From contig JASSKH010000010.1 in NCBI GenBank assembly GCA_031763025.1, forward strand, positions 6,381,901 through 6,445,900: 64,000 nucleotides of DNA. Reading direction: 5' to 3'. How positions within the stretch are numbered: the stretch's first letter is position 1; each line of letters begins with the position of its first letter. The position numbers and the translations under genes were made by a program. The DNA comes from Macrocystis pyrifera. Lineage: Eukaryota; Sar; Phaeophyceae; Laminariales; Laminariaceae. The notes under the pieces are model-generated. The model ran no database searches. It was given only the letters and a program-made list of their open reading frames with translations, and was not told the origin of the DNA. Below, one piece after another: positions 1 to 11,500 of the stretch.

Positions 1-157
1 CTGCGCTTAGTAGCGAGGTTGTGTTTGATTTCGTCTGCCGTGCTCCCATGCTGGTGATATTTTGTTTTCGCGACGGTGTCGCTGACTATTGTTCTGTGTT
101 ATCGCGATGCTTGTGCTACGTTGTTGCCCACTCGACACCCACGCGGGCGTCGTGCAG

Positions 158-299
158 ACGATTGTACGACTGCTTGGTCTCGCTGCTGAACGAGAAGGGG
201 GCCAAGTTTAGCGACATCCGACGAGTTATCGAACGGGGCATGAAGACGGGGGCTGTCTCCTTGATGAAAGATGTGAGGGGAAACGTGGTCGAATCATGA
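158..299 (+). CDS. 3' exon of an unrecognised gene entering from the left edge
   Basis: An open frame follows a plausible acceptor (GTCGTGCAG, ending at 157). The A at 158 completes a split codon, and the frame then reads RLYDCLVSLLNEKGAKFSDI and continues helix-like to a TGA at 297-299. There is an alternative: a donor-like GTGAGG starts at 273, directly after a complete codon. The exon could therefore be 158-272 and splice, in phase 0, to the acceptor at 946 and the long frame at 947-1531. I recognise no family. The composition (Leu, Lys, Glu, Arg) suggests a soluble helical segment. The start lies outside the window. The exon is moderately likely; which of the two endings is real is undecided. 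Confidence 0.45.
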
Positions 300-946
300 T
301 AAGAGTTGTCCGTTCTACGGTTAACACGAATTGGATGTTGTGATCTACAGTGCCAGGTATGCTTGTGTCTTCTTTGTCTAATTAGGCCACACATTTTTTT
401 GTTTGCCTAACTTGAATATGGAAGTTTTAAAGAGACGAGTGCTGTCACGATGAGCATTATTTTACGTCCATTGAAAGAGACAGCAGTTATCAAGTGTCGA
501 CATTCCAAGGCTAACTTCGGGGCTAAAATGTACGTCAGTGGGTGGCCCCGCCGGCGTTTTGTGGAGAGCGACGTTTTATCAATGGTTCTGGTCGATGGCA
601 CACGTTTTTCCTTTTCCCCGGCGGCCGAGCTCACCACGACTGTATGCCGCTCGGGTTTTGTGCAGCGGTGACACTGTGCATGCTTCAAACGGCGCCCTTA
701 GTGTATTTTGCCTGCTGCACTCTACAGTGTGAAGTCAACTTGCAGTATCTGTATAGCCCGAAAACAACGTGCACAGGTCGGTTGATGTTTAGTGACGATG
801 ATCTTTGGTGTGGCCGCGAGCTCTGCTACTATTGGTGCTTCCTTTGATGCTAACCGAGTATTCATATTGGGTGCCTCATGCTTGCGATTGCCCCCGTCTC
901 TTGTCCTTCTTGTCCACATGCCCCTCGCTCTCTAACCTACCCGCAG

Positions 947-1531
947 CAACTCGGCAGCACGACCTCCGAGCAAGCAGTAGACTTCCACGGCTGGTCCCCG
1001 AGAAGCGCCAGCTGTTTCATTCGCTGCATCTTGGAAGACCTAATCCATGACACAGACTTCCTCCTGTCCACCGGGCAGTACGATCTTGGCCGAGCGGTCG
1101 TCGCCCAAGGCTTGAGAGAATTCGGCCATGCCGACGACCGCTGGCACGAGGATAGCCCCGACCCAAGGGGGCGCCGGCGAGAGTTCGCCGACGGCGTTAA
1201 ACCCGCCCGCTTCGGGGAACGGGAGTACGGAAAAGGTCGGAAACGAGCCGCGGGTACCACGAGCAATTGGGAGAAGCCGGAGGGAGGATGGACGGGGGAG
1301 GGCGCAGACGAAACGCAGGCGGGCTGGTGGAGCAGGGAGAAGCGGTTGACGTTTGTGGTGGGCAAGCCGCGACCGCCGCCGTGCATCCGAAATTCCGTGG
1401 AGGAGTTTTGTATGCTGGGGGTTAGGCCGCCGCTGCGGGTCAGGAAAGATGCCTCAAACCCGGGGATCTTGACGCTCGAGCCTGAGGATGTGAGAGCCTG
1501 GTTGCGGCAGAAGCCGACCATTCTGGCGTGA
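947..1531 (+). CDS. Candidate terminal exon, 194 codons, unknown function
   Basis: A strong 3' splice site (branch-like CTAAC, then CTACCCGCAG ending at 946) precedes a frame open to TGA at 1529-1531. The frame starts QLGSTTSEQAVDFHGWSPRS. It holds a helix-like stretch (CILEDLIHDTDFLLSTGQYD), then an Arg/Gly/Glu-rich low-complexity middle and a hydrophilic tail. It is in phase with a possible upstream exon at 158-272, so both may be one gene. A minus-strand frame of similar length (937-1521) is rich in Ser, Pro and Arg and looks like its shadow. No domain is recognised. The acceptor and phase match support it; the GC-rich middle weakens the case because long frames arise there by chance. Confidence 0.4.
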   Translation, partial: QLGSTTSEQAVDFHGWSPRSASCFIRCILEDLIHDTDFLLSTGQYDLGRAVVAQGLREFGHADDRWHEDSPDPRGRRREFADGVKPARFGEREYGKGRKRAAGTTSNWEKPEGGWTGEGADETQAGWWSREKRLTFVVGKPRPPPCIRNSVEEFCMLGVRPPLRVRKDASNPGILTLEPEDVRAWLRQKPTILA

Positions 1532-2630
1532 CGACGGTTGACGCCACGCAGGAGGGTCCTGGGTACATAGAGGGAGGGGGTTGCGGTGTTTGTGTGGTGT
1601 GCGGTATCCCGCAGCGAGGATGACTCCTCCTTTGGAATGGGGAGTGCTGTAGGGTGGTCATAGTGCTACTAATACCAGCCTTATAGCAGTGAAAGGTGTG
1701 TTTGCGGCCGTATGGTGTTTTTTCGTGTTTCTTGGGCAATGCGCGATCGCTAACTTTTAATAGCCTGTTTAACTGTATTAGGGTTAGGGTTACTAAGCAC
1801 CTTTTCGGCGGTTTCGTCGCGAGACTGCGACCTTGGGTCTTAGCAAGCGCTTTGAAACAGTGAACTTTCAAACCTTGTATAAACACAACCTCGAGTGAGG
1901 CAGGGCACTTTAAAACAATGTCGGACACAGAACCCGATAAAATTCTACTGTGGTATTGTAAGTGTCGATGCTATAGTGGCGTTCTTACACGGACCCAAAT
2001 GCACCCAAATATGGCATGGCAGGAGATATGCCCGTCACGGGAAAACGTGACCCTTCAAGCGTGTACCTTGTAGGGCCGCGTGTTCACACTAAAAACTACC
2101 AGGGCATTTTTTTGGGAAACTTGCCGTCTGTCAAGGCGTGGAAGTATTGTCTCCTGACATCGACACATGGTTGCTTCCACCATCCGCCGAACAACAGCGG
2201 TCCTTACAGTTGGCCGTCAAGCTACTGCTGTCCCATCGTACGCGGTTTGAAGGCGAAAAGGCAAAATACGCAACATAAAAATTAACCCGCTGTCGGTAGC
2301 GCACTTTAGGAGAGACAACATGCCCACCCAACACAATATTCGACAAAATGCACGATAGAGATACTCTACCGCCGTAGATCCAGCCAGATTTTGGATGTTC
2401 TTGGCTGTATTCGTACAACCCACACCTCCTCGACACGACGCCGTCGATTTCACCGGGACCATAAAAACGAGACCGTCAAAACGAAGACAGTTCGTCAGTC
2501 AGTCAAAATGCACCTTGAGTGAAGAAAAGCAAGCAACACGCCCAGGATCTTCGCGCAACCAAGCATCACAGTATCTGCCTGCACTCGCATAGCTGTCCAC
2601 ACAGCCAGCGTCCCCACTTCAACCTCCAAT
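1532..2630. other. Intergenic stretch between two convergent gene ends
   Basis: No supportable gene on either strand. It lies between the plus-strand terminal exon and the 3' end of the APS kinase gene. The only visible structure is two and a half TTAGGG units near 1777-1793. Confidence 0.5.
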
Positions 2631-5600
2631 TCAACAGTCCGCGGGCGGCGTTTCATGGGCTGTTTCGGTTTCAGGCGCCTGCAGGTACCCTCCGTCTCGC
2701 AAGAAGCACAGCAGGTTCTCTACGCAATGGTCAACCGAGCAGCCTTCCGCAGACAACACAATTTCCGGATTTACCGGCGCCTCATACGGTGAACCAATCC
2801 CAGTCATGTTGCTGATCTCGCCGGCCCTGGCCTGCACCGCACCGTCCCATCACATGCGACGTTCATAGCGGGGAACACGAGAGTGCGTGTGAGGCCACGG
2901 AAGGTGGTGGACAGAAAAAACGTCGGTTGATTTGCGGGTAGACTTCGCGTACGCAGTTTGTCTTTTTTTACTTCGGCGTGGTTCAGGTTCGTTGTGCTTC
3001 AGTGATACTTATCGAGGTTCTGAAGTAGGCTTTAGTGTGAAATTTGCTCGGTTTACATCTTTGTCGTGACTCAGTTTCGTTGTGCTCCTGTCACTTAGAT
3101 TGAGGTTCGTAAAACTGCACCCGTTGGAAGGCTCTTGAATTTCTTGACTTGCGGCGAGGTGGCTCTACGAGTTGCAAATACAGCATACAAGTACTCGTGT
3201 ATAGCTAGCTTGCACTCAGCGCGCACGCCCCAAATGATCTAAAATGATGATAAGCAGCAGTGTGCGCTTCGAGGGACTGCATCTGCATACTGCTGGGCCA
3301 TATTTTCTTATCGTCGACGACTTTGAACCACGCTGAATCTATTAAAAGGCAAAGGCAGTTCAACGCTGCCCCCTCCGCATGTTTGAGAACGATTATAGCA
3401 CAGATTCTTCATGCAACTGCGAACGATTTCGAAACACTCTCGCACACAACCCCTACTCTTAACCCTAGACACGCCGCCGTGGAAGAAATGAAAACCTTGA
3501 ATATCTACAATCCGGCACAGTAACCAGTTCTACAGGAGTAGAGCCTTATTACTAGCGCTCAACATGACCGCACCCGCTTCAGTCTAGAACCATCTCAACT
3601 CAGCATGCTTCTGAACCGCAAGTTGCTCGTATACCAACCTCAACTACTATTGACAGCCACTGTCGATCAACCATCGCATCAGGCGCATCTCAAAGGTTAG
3701 CCGCTCACCACACACAGCCAGTACCAGCACTCAAAGGTGCACCTTGTGCTGTCGAATAGCCGCCCGTCAGCGGTCCGCGCACGACAGAGAACGGAACACG
3801 CGACACTGCTCGAGATTATGTAGACTTTGGTGAAGCTCTATTTGCGCAGCACGGCTCTGTATAAAGCTCACCTTCTTGTAAAGGCCTTTGGTGTCTCGCT
3901 TCTCGCAGGTCTGGAGTGACGTCGACACGTGAACCTCCACAAAATCTCCAACGTTAAACCTTCAGCAGCAGGAGCGGCAGTAACATATGATATTTATCAG
4001 GTTAGACGACCGAAAACACAGTTTATGTGAAATGCATTTGCCCAACCAACCGCTTAGCGACACGCACAGTGCGTCTCGAATGACGCCAGTCAGCACTACC
4101 GGTTCCCACATCTCGAAACGAAAGCGCAGAAAATTATGGTACTACGCAGCACGTGCAACCCGACTCGAAACTCCCGGTACTGCACTTGTACTGCAATGGT
4201 AATTCCGGGACCTAGACAGGGAGGGTTACTCTAAAACAAAGATCACAGGGAAAAACACAAAACGCAAATTTTTGTTTAGGTCGAAAAGAAATCCCACGCC
4301 ACTGTTTGCTTTTTAATCTGACACAGGGGGAGTCTGGTGTCGTTTTCTATTTAGTCGTGTGCCCCTGACTTTGCTCAGAATTTCCCCACCTCCGCACTGT
4401 ATCTAAAACATCGTGGGCAGTGGACTGAGCCGAGAAAGTACTAAATCGCGCTACTACTGTCATCCATCCAACCTGCACATGCCCAGTCATGCACTATGTT
4501 GGATAATTCGAAGTATACCAGTACAGTATGATGCATGATAGACGGGGTGTGTATAGACCATTGCATTACAACAGCTGCTAACGAATTCACAGCCGGCCTA
4601 GCATCGCACGCAAAGCGAGCACGCACGTCGGCAGACGGCGGACGACGGTGCAGACGTACGAGTATGAGCCCTTTGCGTACCCAGGTACATTATATTAATA
4701 GTAAACTATAGTACTGTACGTTGCAGCCACCGAAAACACGACTAATACGGCCTTACCGACGGTCTATATAGCTTGAGCGTGCAGCAGTGTCAGTGTCATC
4801 ATGCTGCGTGTGTGCTTTGTCATCCGTTTATGCATCTCCCTGCGCTGAACGTCGGACATGTCCCGTGCCCTACCCCAGCAGCCTTCTTCGCGTGACCGAT
4901 GCTGCAATCATAGTACTACAAATTTGTAGCAGCGAACACTTTTTCGTCATAGATTCTAATTTTGACAGCGGGAAAAGCGTGTGGAGTTTATAATGCGTGT
5001 AGGAACGCCTTTCGAGGAGCATTAAGCGTCCGACGCACGCTGTCCGCACGCACGCAAGTTGACGGTAGCTAGAAGTATTTATCCTGCTGGGCGAGTTCCT
5101 AGCCACAGCGACGTGTTTTCCCTCCGACACCCACAAGGGGTTAGGGTGGATAATGATACTTTCTCACCTTGCCCGCACCTTGTCTCGATCTTCGCGGTAG
5201 GGACTGGCCACCATCGATCCGCAAGGTACCCCCCCGTAAGAATACACATCAAAACGGAATGAAGTGAGTCAGAAATACACCGGAGAATAAATAGTAGCAG
5301 GCAGACTTTCGCCGAGTCCGGGATACCTTTTAACCACGTTGAGCAAGGGTCTGACTGCGATGGAGATCAGGGAGATCGCCTAGTACACTGCTAAAAGAGC
5401 GAGGTCTGTACTCCTGGAACACTTACCTGGAAGGTCGCTCTTTATTTTATCATGCACACTGCCGCCCCGATCGGTTTTTTTCCCAAGGTAGTACGTCGGA
5501 TTGTAAGAGTCTTCAAAACGGTATTCTCCAAGTATCTACAGCACCATATATATATCCCACCACGCTTGGCGACAGTACGGAGAGCGTGCTACCTGGATAT

Positions 5601-7688
5601 TCGAGCACGAAACCTCAAAGATCATACAAGCGAATTGTATGCCTGGTTTACGTCGTATGGAACGGAAACAAGCGTGTTGCCGAATGAGGGTACCAAGCGG
5701 GATCTGTAGCTACGAACATCATACAAAAACAAACCGTGCCGCCGAATGAGTATCCCAAGCGAGGCCTCTGGCTACGTACGAACGTCCTCCGTATCATGCA
5801 TGCGATGAAATATATACACTCTACAACATCAGTGTCGGTAACTAGCGCTATGTATCATGTACTTTTAATAAATTACATAACAATCTTGCACCGTATCCAC
5901 CGCATTGCCGCAACTCTGTTGCACAGGCCATGCCCCCGTACTTCTCAGTCTGAGTCCTACAGTAGTGCTGCAGCTATTCTACGGCATCACACTTTATGTT
6001 TACTCCTGCTTGGACTTGTGCCGGACAGACACGGAGCACTCCAACTCGAACACTCGCCTTATGACCGGCACGATGACCACAATTCCTAAATCGACCATCA
6101 ACCGCGCAACCTCTCCCACTCTCCGCACGTTCTCCGCCCTGTCTTCGGGAGAGAAGCCCAGACCACTGTTCAGGCCGTGGCGCACATTGTCCCCGTCTAG
6201 AATGTACGTGTGTCGGCCCTGCGCCGTTAGCTTCACGTCCAATGCGCTTGACATGGTGCTCTGAAAACCGAAGCAGGCGTTGCAGCGGTCAGATGGACGG
6301 GTGTGGATTTTCTAATATCTAGTATACGAGGACTGGAAGGTGTGTGCGTGGAAACGTGGAACCACAGAAGGTGGCGCGAGTTGCATGCATTCTATTTGCT
6401 GCTGAAGAGTATTGTGGCCCAAGTTTAGTGATCGGTGCCCGAAACATACCGACTTCTCTCCAATTTCAAGGGGACCGGAACTTTCCCGAGATTATTGCTG
6501 CTCTATTTTCTACCTGGTGCATACTCCGGTAGCCTAAAACTATCATACGTCGTATAAACTACCAGGTACCAGTACATGATACGACACCAGAGTATGAACT
6601 ACTCGGAGACTCGCACAGCTGTATGTGCGGCGCAATTCACTTGGCTCGAACGTACCAGGTATGCGTGTTACTGCAGATTATAGTGCGACCTACCGGTAAT
6701 ATCGCACAAAGAGCAATTGCGAGCACCGCACTCAAGAACCGATGCGATCGCAAACAATTACAGCAGGGGATGAATTGCTACCATCCCCTTACGTGAAAGC
6801 ATGAATAGGAGGGCCATCCAACATATCTATGGGGGCTTTTCTATTCAAGTGATATTACCAGACCGTCGAGAACAGCACGTTTTCCGAGAACTTCGTATCG
6901 ATTTGCCAACCGTTAGCGAACCGGGACCGGTAACACGCATCCCTGCTTCTTATCCACTCGCACTCGTATCATCGGTCATATTTGGTGCGCGCGATGATAA
7001 TGCTTGCTGACCTTGCCCGATCCACTCAGCCCCGTCAGCCACAGGACGACACCTCGTTGGCCCTTGAGAGCCCACCTGCCACAGCAATATCGCACGCGCA
7101 CCTGTTAAAGTATCCGAAAGCTCTCGAGTGCTTCATCGGTGCGTCGTATGTATAGTCTACACGAATACGTTTGTAGATACGAGTATTTTGCTGTTGGTAA
7201 ACGCACTATCAAAACAATCAATTGAACTACTTGTACAGCAGTTGTTTCGAGGGCATCTCGAAACTCTTTGTACGATTCGATCAGGGGCGATCCCTGTGGT
7301 CTCATGAGGTAACTACGGATACACGGAAAGAACACCCTGTCAAGTGTAAGGCAGCTACAACTACACCCCGCCCCCTGCAAGCGCCGGGTGTTCGTACTAC
7401 TGTACTGTACCTCAACCTCAATCTCTACTGAAACATGATGCGTACACATATCGTCGAACGTCGGCGGCTCGTGGTGCAAGGCCGATGAACCACAGTAAAA
7501 ACGAGTTATTTGGTCGGGGAGGCAAATCATTTCCATAAAATATACAAAAAAATATACTCTACTGCTATCGGCGTGATTGTAGGGCACGTTGGTTGCTCGG
7601 TTTCTTGCCTTTGCTCTCGCGTAACATGGGTTTCATGCCACACAACGTCTGCATGCACATCATTAGCCTTTGCGGCTGCCTCCGTCAT
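2631..7688 (-). CDS. APK: Adenylylsulfate (APS) kinase, six exons
   Basis: The enzyme phosphorylates adenosine 5'-phosphosulfate with ATP to make PAPS, the donor for sulfation. Exons on the minus strand: 7688-7609, 7075-7012, 6260-6058, 5203-5168, 3959-3872 and 2831-2631 (stop). Lengths 80+64+203+36+88+201 give exactly 224 codons, and every phase closes. Family marks in order: [13 protein letters not shown] (residues ~16-27), the P-loop GLSGSGKS split by an intron after K, the signature DGDNVRHGL with [26 protein letters not shown] across two exons, KGLYKKARAGE, and [16 protein letters not shown] near the C-terminus. Length 223 is usual for a single-domain APS kinase; no ATP-sulfurylase domain is fused. 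The start is the ATG at 7688; a CAG acceptor ends at 7695, so an upstream exon with a 5' UTR or plastid transit peptide is possible. Introns 1 and 3 have GC donors. Confidence 0.93.
5204..6057 (-). other. APS kinase intron 3, GC-AG type
   Basis: The exon ends ATA AG and is followed by GCGAGT (donor at 6057-6056). The acceptor GGCCAG ends at 5204. Joining AG to T at 5203 makes the Ser of the conserved ISPYR motif, so the protein alignment fixes both borders. The downstream exon is only 36 nt. Confidence 0.78.
7076..7608 (-). other. APS kinase intron 1, GC-AG type
   Basis: The upstream exon ends CAA AG and is followed by GCAAGA (donor at 7608-7607), the classical GC donor context AG|GCAAG. The acceptor GGCAG ends at 7076. 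Joining AG with the G at 7075 makes an Arg codon and keeps the frame into the conserved segment before the P-loop. No GT donor nearby gives this phase. Confidence 0.8.
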
Positions 7689-8571
7689 CGCTTCACTGAA
7701 CACACGCAGAACAATGCAATCTACTGCCAGAAACAAGCACGCCTTTTCAGCGCCTTGTTATCGTGTACAACTCCATCTACGAAAATGTACGAACCACCAC
7801 CTCTGCTCGATGTGATGTGACAGCCCACAGCAGAGGCGAAAATATGTCGGACTCAAAGCGCGTACGGATATCGAAGAGGGAAGGGGCCCTGGTAAGAATG
7901 CTCATGCATGTGACGTTGTCGTATCCACCGCAGTTGGCTAACTCTGTTTGGTTCCCCTCACTCTTGAATCTTGCGTCTATAAATGCCAGTAAAGGCAGCA
8001 GTACCGCGAAGGTTTGTATCGTACAGGAGCCTTGTCGACGTGTACAGCACAACAACATACAAGTAGATTGTCATGGGGGCAACTCCTTCGCTGGTAAAGC
8101 GCCACCTACGTATGTAATTGCTTGACACTGCGTTGGCGTAGTTCTGCTTACTGTTTATTAATAGTAATATTACCTTCTCTCTGCGGTGCCACGAGCTCCT
8201 GGCCTACACTCGTATAAGTACTGCTGATGCACGACCTGGGCTACGACTTGCACTCCTGTTGCTGCAGTACCTGGTGTGTGCTTGTACCATGGTACCAGGT
8301 ATTCCTTGTGTATTATGTGTACATGAACATGGCATTGCGTTGTGCGTTGTCTACTCTATATATTTACTGCATAACAGCTGTAATGTAGTAAAGTAGTGTG
8401 GTCTCTTATGTTGTAATTTTGTGAGCACAGAGCTTGTCTCTCTGAGAAGAATTGGCACGGACACTGGTTGTGCTGGATGTGGACGGGTAGCAAGAACGGC
8501 CATATGGAGAACACACAGAGATACGAGTACAAATGGCTAATTTTGCACGTACAATATCTCTGTGACCCCAG
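7689..8571. other. Intergenic space between two divergent genes
   Basis: Lies between the first assigned exon of the APS kinase (minus) and the first assigned exon of the coiled-coil gene (plus). No supported frame. A shared promoter is possible, but no clear TATA or initiator motif stands out. Confidence 0.4.
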
Positions 8572-11500
8572 ATGGCTAGACTGTCGGCCAAGGAGCAGGA
8601 GGTGTACGAGGTTCAAGCGTCGGCCAGGGATCTGTACAGGGCACGCAGGTTTGGGACTGAGTAACGTACTCGCACGAATATGATATCGCTGCCGGTAGGT
8701 GCACCAACGAAATAGTATTTGTATTATACCAGGTACTGGTACTGCTGTGCATACTTCGAAGTATCATTTCATACATACCATATGATATAGACAAAGAGCT
8801 TTGCCAGCCCGCCGGCTCCGAGGATGCCCGCAATGGTCTAGACACATGTGCAAGTCCAAATCATACGGGGTTTATGCAGTAAGCCGAGGCCTTAAAAACG
8901 ATGACAGTACTGCCCAAGGGTGTCGCTCGTTGTAAAGGCAGTAATGCAACAGCAGCAGCAATATAGCAACAGTGGTGCGAACGGCAGACCAGCAGACAGC
9001 AGTACGTAGGCTCGATTGACCAACCGCCGCTCACACTCGGGCAGCAGCATACAACAGCAGCAGCAACGGCATAGAGCAGCCGCAGCAACGCTCACCATAT
9101 CAACTGTAGGGCAGCAGCGGCAATTTACATAGCAGCAGTAGACACAGGAAGCAGTGCTCAGCATGCGTACGCCTGACCGACCGTCGGTCACCCGGGTATT
9201 AACCACGTGCAGCAGCAGTGTAATTGCATTTTTTTTAACGTAAGATCTGCTTTTCAGCTCGACAATGAATAATATTACTGCAGTAGGAGGCTTTACCCTC
9301 GGCGACCTTCTGCACTACAGCTGTCGCCATGGTCGAAGGTGTCGTCCCTTCCCCCCCCCTGTACATACTTCATTTGCATGGTATATCGAGCAGAGGGTTC
9401 AGCATTCCCCCTGCTCATCGATTTGCTTCGAGTTTTGCCAACACGCGCTCTCGCACTTTCGCCGACGGAACACGACTAAATCACGACTGACTCAGCAAAC
9501 CAGTCCAGTTGAAGAAAACAAAATCCAGAAATCAGGGGGGTTGGTACCCCGCGAGTTCGTGATCGCTGATCAAGAGGCACGGCCGCCACCATCACCACCA
9601 CCATGTGGTGGTTGTTGATGTTGTCTCTATGGCCAGCATCTAGTCCGTGGTCACAAGCCAGGCTCCAATACCCGCACGTACTATGAATACGTACTATGAG
9701 TACTCGTGCACCATAAACAGAACGAGAAGGAAAAGTGGCATGCCAGATACACGAGTACGTGGTCGTTGATCAAGGGAACGACGACGACGACGACTACCAC
9801 CACCAGGCTTCGTGTCTAGCCCCCTTCCGCAGTCGACCCCTCTCCCTTCCTGCTTCGGCCGACGCTGCATGCGTGTGGGGGGCGGCTGTTCTGCTGTTGT
9901 TCTGCTTGCTTTGCAGGCAGTCTTTCAAATCCCGAGAGACGAAAACCCCATTTGATTCTTGGTAAACGCCTTACCATGTTTATTGACAACCATTACGGTG
10001 TATGTTACGAAAACCCTGGGGACGGGTCTTTTTTTTTTTTGGCGCTATGAAAGCTACGTAGACACTATAGACACTACTCATAGCATTCGCTCGTACTGAA
10101 ATACGCCGGAAGACATTGGAACTCCGGCGCAAGCGCTAGCAAGGGTGGCAGATGTATGTGGACCCACTTGAAAAACGTATCATTGATACTGTAGATCGAA
10201 CCCACAAAAAATTAGTTTTAGATCTTTGGTGCCTGGGCTCGGCCGATACGGCATCACCTTGTGCCTTGGCCAGTCGAGGCCGGCACGCATCACGGTGGAT
10301 ACGTAGGCGGGTACAGCAGACACAGGAAGCAGTACACAGCACGCGTACGCTCGACCATCAGTCACCAGAGTACCAGCAGCAGCAGAAACAACCTTTACTT
10401 ATATGTCGAAACCCCCGAAAAAATGCAGATCGACCCTGAAGAAAATCGTTGGTGCCATCAATGGTGCCAAGCCTCGACCGACACGGCAATACCTCGCGCC
10501 GTGGCCCTTCCAGGTGCTGCCGACGCCGGGCGGGCACAACTGTGAACAAGGCGAACGATAACCCGACCTTCATCTCACCTTGATTTTATTAGCCAAACAC
10601 GGAGAGGATATTGATTCCAGTTCAGCGATTTCCGAGTCCGATACGCGTACTATGATACTTCGAAGTATCATACATGCACGTATTTATACCCCAATCGTTC
10701 TGGTAGGTCTCCCGAAGCAGCGCCCTCTACTGGCTGATACTGGTCGTCCCGCTGCTGATTACGTCGAAGCACTGCTGCAGGTTGTAGCTGTTCGTAGAAC
10801 CCGGTTATTGGTGTCCGACTGGCTGGTTCAACAGTGTACTCTGCTCCGAAATACTGTTGCGACGAACTCTGCACACTTCTCAGGTCTACGACTCTCTGTA
10901 AATTGATTACTGCTGTGTACCAGGTCCCAGGTAGTGCATAATGCTGCCTGTGCCGATACCTTCGTGCTCTGTATGAATCTGAAGTCCTCGTACCAGGTTT
11001 GTGTCACATATAATACCGTTTCTAGGCTATCGTGGCTTTGGCGTTCACCAATCTACAGTATTATTAGTAGGAGTATGAACAAGCCGTGACATTTATGTGG
11101 GATGTGGGATGTGGGATGTGAGGGTGTGAGGGGTGTGAGGGGTGTGCAGGGTGTACGATGCGAAGGGCGGGAGAGGGGAAAGGTGGACATAGGTCTCGCG
11201 TGTGCGGGGTCTTACGCATCCAACACCATGACACGACCTGACTCGCTCAATGCTCAATTCTCAATTCTCAATTCTCGTGAGAGTACTGAACTCAATGCTA
11301 CGGTGGCGACATTTCGTCTTGATTACTACTGTTGCTGATGCTCCTGCTGCGACGAGAGCGGAGAGCTAGGCCTCCTACCATGTACTACGCACTTCACACT
11401 TTTGTTCTTGACGTAAAAATGGTGGAATAAAAGCCGTGTGGCGGTAGTTAAGAATATAACTCTTTATCAAATGAACCAATCTGCGATGGGGAAATGTATA

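Noticed and set aside
937-1521. 194-codon minus-strand ORF
   Set aside because: Ser/Pro/Arg-rich shadow of the plus-strand frame that has a good acceptor.
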